Source: Halichondria panicea (taxonomy: Eukaryota; Porifera; Demospongiae; Suberitida; Halichondriidae). Taken from it: a stretch of 64,000 nt of DNA. This document shows positions 1-11,151 of the stretch, one piece after another; position 1 is the first letter of the stretch, and every line of letters starts with the position of its first letter. The stretch is from contig NC_087383.1 of assembly GCF_963675165.1 (NCBI RefSeq), positions 1,952,979 through 2,016,978 on the forward strand, in the 5' to 3' direction. Made by a program: the position numbers and the translations under genes. The notes under the pieces were generated by a model. It saw only the letters and a program-made list of their open reading frames with translations, had not been told where the DNA came from and did not search any database.

Positions 1-660
1 TGACAATTAATTTTTAATGCCGCGTCCTAAATGGAGGTAAATGTAGGCACACCCTAGTAAAGTAGTAAAGATTCTAACTCACTGGAAAATACGTTTTTAA
101 GTGGCTATAGAAATCGAGGCAAGTAGACTGAGTAGAGTTACATGTACCTCCAATTAGATGAGACCCTCTAAATAATGGACACCAGGTCTTCAACATGATT
201 TTCAACCTCCAAAAGAAGCGATCTCTGGCTTCAATAAGTTTTAAAAAGTGTTGCTTTAATTAAAGGTCTTACGGTAATCACATTTCTTACTTGAATACGT
301 CGGGTTCATTACTGACAGGCAGCATTCTCAGCCTCAAACTGTGCAAAGGAACAGAAAACATGATCCACGACGTACCTTACAAGGTAACATAAACCAAGAG
401 ATGAACCAGACAATCATCTATGGCTAATAAATTGACTCACCATCTTTCCATTGGGAGAATGCTGTAATACTTTAGCAATGGAGCCAGGTTTTGTCTCTAG
501 CTCTAGCTAGCTCTGTGGGTGAAAACAATATGTCTTTGGTGGGTGTGGTGAATGTAAAAAGTGGGTGTATCTCAATCTTAGATATCTGAGATACACCCAC
601 TTTTTTTGCAAGTCATGCAAAAACAACAACACTCAATAATATATTTCAGAGAAATCTAGA
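1..660. repeat. Upstream segment of NLR1, duplicated at about 54530-55250
   Basis: This leading stretch matches about 54530-55250 nearly base for base, including the GGAGGTAAATGTAGGCACAC block near 31-51, the TTACTGACAGG block near 309 and the hairpin near 556. It is the 5' flank of the NLR module, duplicated together with the NLR gene. I see no protein-coding exon of its own. The TTACTGACAGG block recurs near 27477, 54806, 57335 and 62075 and may derive from a short exon of the neighbouring minus-strand gene. Confidence 0.7.
556..605. repeat. Hairpin upstream of NLR1
   Basis: A 19-bp perfect inverted repeat (left arm 556-574, right arm 587-605) encloses a 12-nt spacer. The arm reads GTGGGTGTATCTCA with an A/T run outside. 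It lies about 90 bp before the NLR1 ATG. The same hairpin sits before NLR5 at 55132-55181 but not before NLR2, NLR3 or NLR4. It may be a small inserted element or a regulatory structure. Confidence 0.7.
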
Positions 661-696
661 GCTAGCTAGCTGCAAGGCACAGATTTATTAACTGGA

Positions 697-3665
697 ATGG
701 CCACTAAAGAGCAGAACCAAGGTATAAAGACTGTCATGTTTACTATAAAGGATAAACCCAATGATTGCTAAAGCATAAAATCCTCATTGGTGATTGCTAA
801 CCTTGTGTGCTTGCTATCTATTTTCAGAGCTCACAATTGACGATCTGAAGACAGAAATGAAACTGACTGATGAGCAGCTCAATACAGCAATAAAAGAACC
901 AGATCTACCCGAGTTAGCAGCATGTTTCGACAATGTTCACAAAGGCTATCTTGAAAAATTGGAGCTCTCACCTGGAGAGCAAACTGACGTGAGGACTAGA
1001 GCATATGTAGATGGCACTCTGGCAGGAATGTTGCTGGCTTTAAAATTCTGGATACTGACCAACGGACAAGACGCCACTTTCCAAGCTCTGCTACTCATCA
1101 TACTCTCCCTGCTCAAAGAAGACGTTGCTGTTCGAGTGTGCAAGTACTTGTCTGACAAATGTGAGTCTGTCATGTGAGAGTGTGGTCATTGTGGTACCAT
1201 ACGTTGTGGGAGTGATTGCAACCAAATAAGGAACTGTCCACTTATAATTGCTATTGTTACACATACAATTCTGTATGGTACTCACCTATTGTTTTGTTTC
1301 CCCAGACTCCACCACCTCGTGTCTCCCCTCCCGAGAGAGGGTCCTGCTGAACCACAAGCTGTCCTCGTACAGGGACTACCTACAAAGTTGCTACAGAATA
1401 CAAGTATCCACGTCAGCCACACAATGGCCTCCCGTCTCAACAAAGAAAATTTTTAAACTGGCCATGATTCAGAAGGAGGAAATACAGAGAGGAAGAATCG
1501 ATGATGAATTTGTTAAACTAACAATTACGGGGAAAATTGATGACATTTTACTTTTAAAGACTCCTGTTAACTTAACTAACATTTTTTCTGAGATTGGGGA
1601 TAGACGAAACTTTGTGTTGATTGAAGGAGCTCCCGGCTCTGGCAAGAGCACCCTTGCTCTACACATTTGTCAGGAGTGGGCAAAGGGGAAACTGTTCCAA
1701 GAGTTCGAAATTGCAATCCTCGTGAAACTAAGAGATCCACTTGTTAGAGAAGCAAAGACAATTGCTGACATACTTCCCTGCATTGATACGGCCATGGCTA
1801 ACAAGACAGAGACAGTAATAAAATCACTGTATGGCAAAGGTGTACTGTGGGTGCTGGACGGATGGGACGAGCTTCCTTCTGACCTCCCTAGAGACTCAAT
1901 CATCAACAAACTAATCCGACCAGACATGTCACAAAAAGGAGCCCTACACGAATCAGCTGTGATTGTAACATCTCGACCGTCATCTTCGGCTGAGCTCCAC
2001 CCACTAGTCTCGTCCAGGGTGGAGGTGTTGGGGTTCACTCCACATCAACTACAACAATATTTTAGCGAGTGTCTGAATGGTGACTCACAAGCTGTGCAGA
2101 CTCTACTGGAGAGAATTCGAGAGAACCCAGTGGTAGAAGGTAGCTGCTACCTCCCCCTCAATGCTTCCATTGTCGTTAATTGCTTCCTTTCTGTAAACCA
2201 CTCACTCCCCACATCCAACCACGGGATATTCACATCAGTTGTTCAGAGCTATCTCAAGAGATACCTCCAGGAGAAGTTGGGGAAGACCACTCCAGTGGGT
2301 GACATCACATCCCCAGACTCACTGCCCTCGGAAATCAGAACACAGACCGTACAAATGTATCAACTTGCATATTATGGGATTGAACAAAACAAAGCAACAT
2401 TTACTGACGGAGATTTGGCCGCTCTTCGCATTACGAAGGAGATTTCAAACGTTGGATTATTACAAACTGTTCCCAGTATCATTAGCGATGGTCATCTGGT
2501 GTACTACTGCTTTCTCCACCTGTCTATTCAAGAGCTACTAGCAGCAATCCACATATCTCTCATGTCTCCCAAGCAACAAATTTCTGTATTCCAGAAGCTC
2601 TTCGGGAATCCTCGATTCAGTGCAGTCTTCCAGTTTTATGCTGGTATCACCAAACTGAGAACTAGTAGACCAATCCTCAGCTTGCTACCTCGATTCTTGT
2701 GTCCAGTTCCAGCCACTGTTTTTGATCTGGTCAGAAAGGTTGTAAAAAATGAGATAGAGAAAGAGTTTGAGCCGAAGATCCTTTTGTTGTCCCTCATCAA
2801 TTGTTTGTACGAAGCTGAAGACTCGCGACTGTGTTTGTTTGTGGCTTATCTTCTTAATCACGATTTAGATCTTGGTTACACTACAATGAATCCTATTGAC
2901 TGCCTCTCTGTTGGATATTTCGTATCAGTTTGTTCCAACACCAGTAATGGATTCACACTGCACCTCATAAGTTGCTCTATTGGTGACCAAGGCTGCAAAT
3001 ATCTGGCCCGAGGGCTTTCCAAGTGTTCACAGAGTGAGATTAGTCTTAATCTTTCTAATAATGATTTTCAAGAAGAAGGGATACACCACATTGCTGAGAT
3101 TATCGAGAACACTAGTTCAATATCTGAATTGAATTTGTCTAATAATACCATTGGTAACAGTGGACTTAGCACACTCTGTGAGGCCTTGTCAACTAACACA
3201 TCATTAAAGAGCCTGAAACTGTACAGTTGCTCACTAACAATATCAGACGACAATGGTGCTGCCCTCTATCAACTTCTGAATACAAACAATTCCCTCGAAC
3301 ATCTTCATTTGTCTAGTAACACAGTGACTAGCTGTCGTCACATTGCTGCTGGACTTGCAGTCAATAAGACTCTGAGAACGTTGAGATTGAGTTACTGTAA
3401 ACTGACAAATCAGAGTATCGAGGAGCTATCAACTGGACTGATCAACAAGATTGAAACACTGTACATTGATGGTAATGACTCAATAACAGAAGATGGAATG
3501 AAGACGCTTGCCAGACATCTAACCACCCACTGCTCTGAACTGACACTATTGTACATACCTAGACACCCTAGACACCTAAGATCCTGTATCGAGACAGTAT
3601 TCAGGGACACTAACAAAGAGAGGAAGAGAAATGGACTACCCGAGATCAATGTGGTTGCATTCTAA
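697..3665 (+). CDS. NLR1: Death-fold / NACHT / LRR receptor, three exons
   Basis: Predicted cytosolic pattern-recognition receptor of about 905 residues. Exons are 697-721 (MATKEQNQ), 828-1160 and 1306-3665, with GT-AG junctions and matching phases. Residues 9-119 form an all-helical Death-fold-like domain containing LALKFWILTNGQDATF. A linker leads to the NACHT ATPase: Walker A GAPGSGKS at 227-234, Walker B LWVLDGWDELP near 300-310, then VTSRP as sensor 1. About five to six ribonuclease-inhibitor-type LRRs span roughly 665-860. The ATG at 697 is preferred because it is conserved in all five copies and splices in phase; the ATG at 794 is intronic. No stop or frameshift is visible. By family knowledge, ligand binding at the LRRs would open the NACHT module and expose the Death domain for signalling. 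The ligand is unknown. Confidence 0.88.
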
Positions 3666-3857
3666 TCTCGACCACCATGATTATGATCATTATTTTTTAC
3701 ATAATTATTCATGCATGTATGACAAATAATTGCTTAGTATATATAATAGCTTACAGAAATATAATTATTGGCACAAACCATTAAATAGTGAACAGAAGTA
3801 TGTTAGCACATTACACATGCATGCAACGTCGTTAATAATTAATCAACTTGCACAGCA

Positions 3858-4234
3858 ATAAGGCCACTGTTAGTTGCATACTTGTTTCAGATGAGAATAC
3901 CGTATATAGAAGATATACGGTACTAGCTCAACCCCGATAAGGGAGGGAGGTCTTCATTACCATTATTTGATGACGTCATATCCTGTATTTTTTAACTGAC
4001 AAAAATACACAAAAGGACGGAGTCATGAACATAAAAATAGTTTAATTTTTTTTGCGCACTGGCTTTTTGGTGCACAGTGCAACTTGCAATGGCGCATGGT
4101 AAAATAATGCAAAAAAAAGGACTTTGCAACCTCAAATAATGGCTGATATCAGCAATAATGACTTAATTGAGGAGGTGAGCAAAACCGAGGAGGGAGGTTG
4201 ATCTGAAACAAGTATGCAACTAACAGTGGCCTAA
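3858..4234. mobile_element. MITE with about 33-bp terminal inverted repeats
   Basis: The left end (AGGCCACTGTTAGTTGCATA) and the right end (TATGCAACTAACAGTGGCCT) are inverted copies, extending inward through ACTTGTTTCAGAT. TA dinucleotides flank both ends. The element is about 370 bp without coding capacity and contains the small inverted motif CCGTATAT/ATATACGG near 3900-3925. It lies just 3' of NLR1. Confidence 0.75.
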
Positions 4235-4279
4235 TGATGTTGTAAATTCAATCTCCTAGTATCACAGAGAGCACAAACT

Positions 4280-4446
4280 AAGACATGCTGTAAACTGTCA
4301 AGAAATACAATGTCATGCAATTTGCTAATAATTATATCCATTAACGCTCTGACGATTTTTGTTTATGAAGATGAGCAGATTAACACTTTGGCCCTCCCAA
4401 ACATCTTCATGATTGCCAGGCCCTCGTATTGCAGCTGGAGGAGGTC
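4280..4446 (-). pseudogene. IQGAP-like last exon, frameshifted remnant (copy a)
   Basis: After a splice acceptor the minus strand reads DLLQLQYEGLAIMKMFGRAK, which resembles the end of the IQGAP RasGAP_C domain. The other copies continue VNVNLLIFLMNK. Here four bases (AACG) are missing, so the frame runs into TAA at 4363-4365. No upstream exon survives nearby. It is a leftover of the minus-strand gene that follows each NLR in the array. Confidence 0.65.
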
Positions 4447-4510
4447 CTGTGTGGGGAGAAGAGAGGGCAGTGAACACTTCAACTGCATGGTATAAAACAA
4501 AGAATGCATG

Positions 4511-4940
4511 TACAGTAGACTCTCGTTAATCCGGTCACCCTTGGGACCATGCGCTTGGTCGTAATAGCGAGGTGGCTGTATTTCGGGAAATAGCCGCAGC
4601 TTATAACGACCTTACGTCAAATCTAATGACTACTTTTGCAGTTCTTGTCTCGAGGATAATGAAGATAATGAATCATTCTATTCTGTATTTAAGTGTAATC
4701 CAATTTTATTTGCTAAACCACACCCAAAAGGTCATATCCGGCCGTAATACACGTATCAAATTACATTGAAAACCTTGTTTGGGACAGCCAGCACTGGCCG
4801 GTAAACGGAATAGAGAGTGGCCGTACTTCAGGGTGAGTTTTGTACAGTAAACATAATTATAGCATTCCATGCTAAATCGAATTGCTGGTATATCGAGGTG
4901 GCCGTACTTCAGAGAGCCGAAATAGCGAGAGTCTACTGTA
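4511..4940. mobile_element. Pogo-like MITE with CAGTAGACTCTCG termini
   Basis: The termini CAGTAGACTCTCG at 4513 and CGAGAGTCTACTG ending at 4938 are inverted and flanked by TA (4511-4512, 4939-4940), as expected for Tc1/mariner/pogo insertions. The interior of about 425 bp is non-coding. Family members lie at 40632-41076 and 52928-53378. Confidence 0.75.
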
Positions 4941-4954
4941 CATGCACTTACGTA

Positions 4955-5054
4955 TTAGTTATTGCCCAGCCAGAGTGCAACATGCCATATATTGCACTGG
5001 AGCAATATAATGCCCGAGGGCCGCAGGTTGCACGAGGGCGCCGGCAATAACTAA
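4955..5054. mobile_element. Small palindromic MITE
   Basis: TTAGTTATTGCC at the left and GGCAATAACTAA at the right are inverted. The 100-bp interior is GC-richer than its surroundings, with the run GGGCGCCGGC. No coding potential. Confidence 0.55.
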
Positions 5055-5059
5055 CTTGT

Positions 5060-6069
5060 TGCCCAATGACGTTAAACTCGTCTGACTGGTCATATAAATC
5101 GTAATAAAAGACATGTGTTTTGAAGGAATTTAGTGTATTCATTAGTTTTGCTGAATTCCATAGTAAATGTTTTAGGTTTTCTTCCCACTAGTAGTTGTAA
5201 AGGTAGTAGCCTGTAAAAGGGACCAACTGAGTATTGGGTGGGATGGTGGGGCATAAGTCCCAAATGGATTAAGGTTATAGGGTATTGTGATCACTCATGA
5301 ATATTCATGAGTTTACTTATGTCAGCTTTTTCTCTTTTGCAGGTTCAAAGAAGTCTGCTGTACTTATATTGTATGATTATCAACTCTATTGCTATTGTTT
5401 TGTTTTATGCCATGATTATGAAGATGCATGAATGAGAAAAGTGGGCATCAAAACCGCAAGTATATGGACTATTTTTTGCGTCAATTTATAAGAGCAGTAA
5501 GTACTTTCAGCAAGCTTTATTGGTATCTATATGTAGCTAAGTACCTTCCAGAGGGCCAGACAAAGAGATATTCGTTGTAGAACTTCATACGGGCGAGTAA
5601 AAGCTAAGAGTAGACGGCAAGTATCTAAAAATACGCTTGATCCCAAAAAGACACAAGAGTCTACTGTATGAAACATGGCTGCAGGATAGAAACAGAAGTC
5701 ATGCAGGAGGACGAAGTTGACAAATACTACAAGTTGAAGACATGCTTTCATGCTTGTGACAATGGACCCAGAACTGTTATAATCATTGGCTCTTAGTGTT
5801 CCTCGTAGAGACAAGAAAAGATACTGGTGAGCCCTACCATCAACCCAGCAAACGCTATAGAAACTGGTAGTGAAAAAACTGAACAGCCATAGCTAATTAT
5901 CATGCAGCTAGCTACAGCTTTATTATCATTTCTGTGCATTCAAAAAAATTATACTTGTACTTTATACCCTCAAGCTTATAATTCCCTGGGAAACTATGAG
6001 ATTATGGCTCATAATTCCCTGCTAAACACACACAAGTGGGATCTAAGACAGTTAAACCCCACTAGACTA
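5060..6069. other. Gene-free interval between NLR1 remnants and the large transposon
   Basis: No exon, RNA gene or complete element was recognised. It contains a perfect 18-bp palindrome CTCATGAATATTCATGAG at 5294-5311, a core also present in the TTAA element at 13626-13641. Short open frames here have no similarity or splice support. Confidence 0.5.
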
Positions 6070-6168
6070 CACAGCCAAAAATCCACGGGGCGTGTCAGGT
6101 CCGTTACATGTCCGTTACAGGACGTTGTGAACTTCCTGATACGGGACCGTTGGGTAGACACTACTAAA

Positions 6169-6290
6169 CAGGCCGTTCTAACAGGTGCTTCACAGGCCCT
6201 TCTAACAGGTGCTTCACAGGCCGTTCTATCAGGTGCTTTACAGGCCGTTCTGTATCTAACAGGTGCTTTACAGGCTGTTGTGTTACTATA
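6169..6290. repeat. Left subterminal repeats of the transposon
   Basis: About five imperfect tandem copies of a 24-bp unit containing CAGGCCGTTCTAACAGGTGC. Such subterminal arrays serve as transposase binding sites in CACTA-type elements by family knowledge; the role here is inferred. Confidence 0.75.
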
Positions 6291-6384
6291 TCATGAGCTA
6301 CTGTATTGAGAAAATAATTGGCACACTTGAGATCTTTAAGAGGTACAAATTAAATGTAATGACAATAGATATAAAAACTAAAAA

Positions 6385-9300
6385 CTAAATAGAACTCATG
6401 CAGTATTTGTTAATGCAGTACTGGTTGTGTTCGTAATCGTGTTGTACTGAGAAGTACTTGTCAGTGTTTATCTCTTCCCTTTCTTTTGTGACTGAAGCTG
6501 TGGTAGTGATGGTGCAATTCTTGTTGCAGTCATGTACAATTGACACGGTCTTGATTAGGCAATTAGGGTGAATCTTTATTAAGTGATTGGTTGTCTCCAC
6601 CAGCTCACAATTTTTCTCGCTCATTCGTCCCACTTCCTTGTAGGGCAGCACCACCGCTACCTGCGTGTCGTCAGGAAACTTCAAAAGGGTTGATAGTAGT
6701 CCATATGCAATCTGCAATGAGGAGACTGATGACAATGCAATGGTTAGTTGTGTTTTACCTTGTCATCATTTTCTCTTCTGTAGGCCACACTTTCTCCCAC
6801 TTTCCGTCTAGGTAAACAGATTTGTATATAAGCATCGGGGTGTCTCTGTTTACACCTATGAAGAAGACATAGCCAGCCATTCTTAGTTCTCCAAGTGTTG
6901 TTTCCCCTTTTGGTAAACTGAACGTCACTTCTTTCAATGGTACTGCCTTAGACTGTTCCTGTAATGAAAATAATGTGCATTCAGCAATAGTACTGTATAT
7001 ATATATATGCACTGTACCTTCCTCAGAGTGCCATGCTGGTAGATCTCCTTGGAAGAGTTGAGTGTGTGAGGGTGAATATTGAAGGCATACTGCCGCACTT
7101 CTTGAGAGGTGAGTAGATGGGCTAGATCATCTCCAATTCTAAGTGTGGGGAAAATAATCCAAATTGATTTTATGTTTAGGCCAAATAACCCAGGCATAAT
7201 CTATTAAAAATCGAAGATGAGAGGAGTCTTTTTTTCTTGGTAGGGCAACAACTTGGCCACTCCTCCTTACATGTCACATACAAAGTAGAAAAAGTAAAGG
7301 CACCATGTGAAGAGATGGTAATTAAACATGGCCATATTAAAGCAAATAAAAGGATCCATGTAGCCCATGAGGGGTCAAAAAATTGAAGCAGGAGGGCCTG
7401 AGAAACAAGTCATTAAGTTTGTGTGGCCTTATGACCAATAAAAACTAAAAGGTCCAGCTGTAGTGTATAAAGAGTACAAGTATATAAATATTATACGAAT
7501 GCGTTATCTAGTCTGTTATACAATGTACCTTACTGTAGCGTCTTCTGGTGCTATACACCCTTGTTCAGTAGGAAGTAGAGTTGCTCCATCACTGCAAATC
7601 TCTTGGCAATGTCACGACTCGATGACTGCCGATTGGTGTGCAGGTTGTGCTCACGCATGAGTCCATTGAAACTTTCGCACCTGTAAGATACATAATTATA
7701 GGTGCATGTAGATACAAAAGCGACTATATAGCTTGCCTCTCCGTGTTGTATGCCATTGTTGGTCCAAATGACTGCATGCTCTCGTGTAAATGTAGGAAAA
7801 GGTGAAACTTAGGTTTAAGGAGCAACTCCGGCTTGGCATGCCTCACGGTCTCAACTAACTCCTTGGTCACTTCCTTAACATTCTCCACAGTCTGGGCACT
7901 TACTTGCTCACAGTAAGCTGCCCTGAACACCTGTCAGTATAATAATGTACCTATTTAGCAATGTAACAATTTTATAAAAAATACCTCTGATAGGAGTAAC
8001 CAGATCTTCCTCTCTGTGCAGGTGAGGTGTTCCCAAAGAACAAATGGTGCCATTTCTGCGAGTGCCTTAAAATCCCTGCCAACACAGGACTGGTAGTATC
8101 TGGTGATACCGCCGGACAGAGATGACGTACGTCCTGATGCAGGGAAGGCTGTTATTTTGGCAGCTATGCTCTTCTTCAAAAATACTGTGGCTTTCTGCAT
8201 CAGGTCTTTGAAGAGGTACTTGTATGCACCCAAGAGGATAGTATGGAGACATTCAATAGGGGTGCTCCTAAACAGTTACAAATAATTATTATACAGTTAT
8301 GCCATGTTACTGAGCTCTTACTTGTACAAATCAACCGAAAGCTGAAAGAGTGCATTGGTCTGACCATACAAGCCATATTTTGTCTGCAATTGCTTAGCAA
8401 GAGACTTTGTTTGTGCCCGGTTGATGATCCCCATCTGATTTAGTGATGCCTCCTTTGAGCGCCGTCTGGATATCATGTGAGCCGTTGTGTCTCTGTTACT
8501 CTGCAATACATAATAATGTGCAGTTGTATGATGATTTATATGCTGTGTGAATGTGTGCTCAAATTGTTTACCATGCATATCCGACAGTAGTGTTTGGCTG
8601 CACTACCCAGGTGTGAGGTGAGCTCTGAAGCACGAGGATTGTCACAGATCAGCGCTATCACTGTAGCAATCAGCAGCACTTCACATTGGAGATGAGCATC
8701 ATACACAACGATCCCTTCCGTCTCGAGTTTCACCAAGTCCTCAATGAAGCCTTCAGCCAGGTCAATACAGTCCATTTCGTTTGAGCAGGTGATGAAGTGA
8801 ATGTTCTGTAACTGTGTGTTTTCAGCCTTTGGGATCCCTAAGGTATTGGTAGTACATGAATGTGGGAGGTTTAACATTTCAAAGTACTTACCAGCAATCT
8901 GGCACTGTAAGGAGATACACATATTACTGCTGTACACATACATGTACGTTATCATACCAGTTAGTACTAGTGCGTTTTCCTTCAGGAGTATCTGTGCCCA
9001 TTTATCAGTAGATATGGCACTAAAAGTCCCATAAACATGTTGTACCCATTTATTAAATAGTTTGTACAGCTTTCCCGGTTGTTGCGCCTCAATAGGGTTT
9101 TCTCTTGCATACTTTCTCTGTGCAAAAAGATGATATGATGTTTCTTAAAACCCCTAAAGTCAATTTACTCACTAGCAGGGCTAAATTATGGGTGTATGCT
9201 GTCTCAATCTCTCGGTCCATGGGAGCCTTCAAAGTTCTCACAGTCTCTTTAGCTAGGTCGCTACATTTCTTTAGGGGAAATCCTTTGTAAGGTTGGCGAC

Positions 9301-10366
9301 CTAGCACCTATATAAAACCATGCTTTTGCGACAGCCATAATATTTTGCTAACAAAACATACCTTGCGCCTTTCGTCGATACGCATATCGCTCAACCTTTT
9401 TTTGCACCATTTTAGAGTAAGTGACAGTACCTCCGTGTCTGCCCTATCATCCATGTCCATACATGCTCTCATTTGTGCCTAGTAATAATTTAGGTTTGTA
9501 TAATAAATTATATCTTGATTAATAACCTTGATGGCTTCGTCTCCTATTTCTCTACTTTCAGACATTAGGAAGAGTTTGGCCAAATTGGAACTCAGAGAAA
9601 CCTGCAATTATTGGATTATAATGTCGAGTTTTGAAAATGCTATCTATGTACTTACACCCCACGACGTGCTTTCCACGGTAAAAACGTGAGAGTTTTTCTC
9701 AATCATTGTTTTTAACGTGTCAATGGCCTTCCTGCTGTGTTGTTGCTCTTCTTGCACTTGTCTTAGTTTAGCTTTAATTTCCTTTAATTCCTTCAGCACT
9801 TCCTATGTGTTAGTAAAACTTAAAAATACATTAATTTTTAGGAATTACTGTCAGAATAGGATTGTGTGAGTGCTTGCTTGGGTGATTTGTGGAGGGTGCA
9901 TTGCCCAGATGGTAAACCCCGCCATTGACCAGTTTCGTTGTAGGAGCCAGAACCCTCTGTATTTAACAAACATGTTGTCGATTGTATTGTGCACATATAG
10001 TTTATACCTTCTTTCTGTCTTGAATGACTTTGCTTGCAATGTCAAAACTCATGCTTGTGCTTAATTCACACAGAGCTCTCTCCACTGTGGTGGCTTCGAT
10101 TTCGACAGGTTCCGAACCCCCAAAGTAAATTAGTACCAACGTTTTCCTACATTACGGATGTATAAACATGTATTGTGTGCATTTGAGAAGGATAATTTTG
10201 TCGCAATATAAACATTATGCAATAATACTTACTTTCGTTCTTTTGTTTTGACTGTAGGTAAGTCTGACGTCTTGAACGGAGCAGCAAATACCTGGCCAAT
10301 GAATAATAATTATTGTATTCTATCTATATCTTATCTTACTTTAGATGTACTTGGAATGTTTGCCAT
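6385..10366 (-). CDS. Transposase-like protein, 16 exons, 848 codons with one in-frame TAG
   Basis: Exons (minus strand): 10340-10366, 10233-10291, 10008-10146, 9656-9802, 9527-9601, 9362-9478, 9173-9307, 8958-9117, 8572-8837, 8322-8500, 7985-8267, 7737-7930, 7534-7680, 7018-7138, 6791-6958 and 6385-6711. Junction phases agree throughout; the intron after 7737 is GC-AG and the last donor is weak. Residues about 70-125 look coiled-coil. Further on are HYCRICM, TPIECLHTILLGAYKYL, KPKFHLFLHLHES and ERCESFNGLMREHNLHTNRQ, and near the end VHDCNKNC. I recognise this pattern from large transposon families in basidiomycete fungi and invertebrates related to CACTA transposases. TAG at 7551-7553 interrupts codon 637, so the copy may be recently inactivated. 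It sits inside terminal inverted repeats. Confidence 0.8.
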
Positions 10367-10519
10367 ATTCATTCTATCTCATTAATGGTGTGGGTATGAC
10401 AGCTGGACTTGCTTCCAAAAGTATGCGCATGCTCAGTGATTAACGTGCCGTGTACAGGACGTGGGTGCTACACCCTGATACAGGCCCGTATTTACAGGCT
10501 GTAAACAGGATGTAGCCCC

Positions 10520-10563
10520 ACGTCCTGTGTACAGCCCGTATTCACGGGCTGTACACAGGACGT
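10520..10563. repeat. Perfect 20-bp-arm hairpin in the transposon right end
   Basis: Left arm ACGTCCTGTGTACAGCCCGT, four-base loop ATTC, then the exact reverse complement of the arm. It lies about 70 bp inside the right terminus, among other copies of the same motifs. Probably a transposase-recognition or structural feature. Confidence 0.85.
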
Positions 10564-10668
10564 GAGTGGGCTACGTCCTGATACGGGTCCGTTCACGGGC
10601 CTGAAACGGACCTGTGGATTTTTGGCTGTGTACATGGCAAAAGTGTAGTAGGTGGGAAATATATAATA

Positions 10669-10803
10669 GTTAGACACTGTTTTGGAGGTGTCTATGGGAT
10701 TTAGAAGCCCAAAGGCACTGATTTAGTATCCCGAGCGTAGCGAGGGTACTAAAGTGGCTGAGGGTTTCTAAATCACATGGACACCGACAAAACAGTGTCT
10801 AAC
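10669..10803. mobile_element. Palindromic MITE, 135 bp
   Basis: GTTAGACACTGTTTTG at the left is inverted at the right as CAAAACAGTGTCTAAC, and the similarity continues inward with GGTGTC and TTTAGAA. The interior has no coding frame. It abuts the right end of the large transposon. Confidence 0.75.
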
Positions 10804-11151
10804 TCATTTAGATACTAGTGCGCAAACTGCTTGACTACAATTAATACAATTACTTGACAACGGAATACTAGGTATACTAAGTAAATTTACAGGTATACTA
10901 AGTCCCATAGTATACCTGCTCTGAGGCAGTTTTCCCATGTACTTCCCATGTAGATCTTATCTACTAGTGTCTAATAATTATTATAATGATCTAAATTGTC
11001 CAAATTTTCAAATTCCCAGCTTGGTGCATGAACAGAATATAAAAATGCTAATTAACACAAACTACCGGTAGAGACGTACACAATAAATCATATACACACA
11101 CACACACACACACAACGCACTATATCTATAATAATTATTATTGATCTGTGG

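Larger units (their letters stand above)
6070..10630. mobile_element. 4.56-kb DNA transposon, CACTA/Plavaka-like
   Basis: The ends are inverted copies: CACAGCCAAAAATCCAC from 6070 and its complement ending at 10630, then partly matching AGGTCCGTT. TA flanks both ends. The left subterminal region holds about five copies of a 24-bp unit containing CAGGCCGTTCTAACAGGTGC (about 6169-6290). The right subterminal region (10450-10610) is full of CGTCCTG, CCGTA and CGGGC motifs in both orientations. Subterminal repeats and a CACA-type terminus are typical of EnSpm/CACTA relatives. The interior is filled by one intron-rich transposase-like gene. Assignment to Plavaka is from memory. Confidence 0.8.

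Noticed and set aside
794-1177. Separate 127-residue protein starting at 794
   Set aside because: The first 11 codons lie in intron 1. The conserved upstream exon MATKEQNQ splices in phase at 828, and the last codons after 1160 are intronic.
8892-8904. A 13-nt microexon in the transposase-like gene
   Set aside because: Including it breaks the phase. Joining 8958 directly to 8837 keeps the frame.
6070-10630. KDZ-type (Kyakuja-Dileera-Zisupton) transposon
   Set aside because: I did not see the features I associate with KDZ transposases. The subterminal repeats, CACAG ends and motifs fit a CACTA/Plavaka-type element better, though a profile search would be decisive.
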